Assembly (NCBI GenBank): GCA_036260945.1
Contig: DATALT010000002.1
Location: 995,636 to 1,059,635, forward strand
Direction: 5' to 3'
Source of the DNA: Candidatus Babeliales bacterium
GTDB lineage: Bacteria; Babelota; Babeliae; Babelales; JACPOV01
Length of the DNA: 64,000 bases
This document shows, one piece after another, positions 63,671-64,000 of this stretch; within the stretch, counting starts at the first letter, position 1, and the number at the start of each line of letters is the position of its first letter. The notes beneath the pieces are model-generated. The model was not told the origin of the DNA. It did no database searches and was given only the letters and a program-made list of their open reading frames with translations. Both the position numbers and the translations under genes were made by a program.

Positions 63671-64000
63671 ATGAAGCAGATTTTTTCTATTATTGGTCGC
63701 AAAATTTTAATTGGATTAATGCTGACCTCTTCGGCCGTATTTGGCAATCAAAGTCGCGAGCAAATTCTTGATAAGGGGGGTTTTGCCCCAGAGCTGGTAA
63801 CGCACGAAGAGTCGACGGTGATAGAACATGCGCTTGAACATATGTTGATGCGCATGGCAGAACATAATGAAGAGCCGACCGAAAGTTTATTGCGTCTTTA
63901 TCAAGCGGTAACGGAAAACACTGAAATTAAGATAGAAGATCTGAATGAGCTGCTGCCGGTGATGGTTGAATGTATGAAGGCAGAGCAAGAGCGCGCAGCG
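63671..64000 (+). CDS. Second repeat-protein paralog, 3' end outside window
   Basis: 110 codons are visible from an ATG preceded by AAGGA and the frame is open to the last base. Signal peptide about 1-25 (LMLTSSAVFG). The following acidic helical domain aligns with that of the 60182 protein: EHALEHMLMRM against EHVLEHMLGQV, LLRLYQAVTENTEIKIEDLN against LLVRCYDALVENKDISIVDL, and ELLPVM against ELLPAM. So it is a tandem paralog, and the rest probably carries repeats and a beta-helix beyond the window (inference). The upstream TATTTGTATTGCTTAA resembles the sequence before the first gene. Confidence 0.85.
   Translation, partial: MKQIFSIIGRKILIGLMLTSSAVFGNQSREQILDKGGFAPELVTHEESTVIEHALEHMLMRMAEHNEEPTESLLRLYQAVTENTEIKIEDLNELLPVMVECMKAEQERAA

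Overview
The window looks like chromosome from an intracellular or host-associated bacterium, most likely Candidatus Dependentiae (TM6) or a close relative. This is inferred from gene style rather than a marker tree. Very many proteins have short N-terminal signal peptides. Several are eukaryote-like and apparently secreted: a RING finger, a WD40 protein and ankyrin-like proteins. Secreted HAD-like proteins and long repeat plus beta-helix proteins occur beside ordinary bacterial housekeeping genes. I see no tRNA or rRNA gene, transposase, integrase, phage module or CRISPR array.

Layout. 1-4.4 kb: end of a GNAT acetyltransferase, a secreted RING protein, a small basic protein, a DipZ-type thiol-disulfide membrane protein and a secreted unknown. 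4.5-38.2 kb: a very large glycan locus holding glycosyltransferases (GT2, GT4, GT32, GT39-like, fucosyltransferase-like), SAM methyltransferases, an AsnB-type amidotransferase, a UDP-galactopyranose-mutase-like flavoprotein, three related polytopic membrane proteins and a flippase-GT4 fusion. It also holds three sugar-nucleotide enzymes (4,6-dehydratase-like, plant/giant-virus-type UDP-rhamnose epimerase/reductase-like, UDP-glucose dehydrogenase-like). The locus contains duplicated cassettes, one clear methyltransferase pseudogene (35.4-36.4 kb) and an exact 97-bp direct repeat. 38.4-42.6 kb: five tandem small secreted, partly ankyrin-like proteins. 42.6-55.8 kb: mostly housekeeping (membrane-anchored thioredoxin reductase, GlyA, EF-P, NusB, MurI, Ndk, ribosomal protein S1, DEAD-box helicase) interspersed with secreted unknowns. 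56-59.9 kb: two secreted HAD-like proteins, a secreted GH1 glycosidase with an unusual hydrophobic insertion, and a membrane protein. 60-64 kb: two tandem paralogous surface or secreted proteins. The first has at least 17 Cys-Cys-Asn-(Gly/Ser)-Thr-Phe repeats followed by a probable right-handed beta-helix; the second runs off the window.

The most striking point is that about fifteen enzymes of the glycan locus carry credible signal peptides, although their families need cytosolic cofactors (NAD, SAM, nucleotide sugars). They include a UDP-glucose dehydrogenase and two short-chain dehydrogenase-type sugar-nucleotide enzymes with intact active-site motifs. Other enzymes of the same locus (AsnB, GT4, GT2, the FAD enzyme) have none. 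This suggests two compartments of glycan chemistry: a conventional cytoplasmic/inner-membrane part ending in a flippase, and an exported enzyme set that could work in the envelope or, if further translocated, in the host cell. That destination is inference. All functional calls come from reading motifs by eye; no database search was run.
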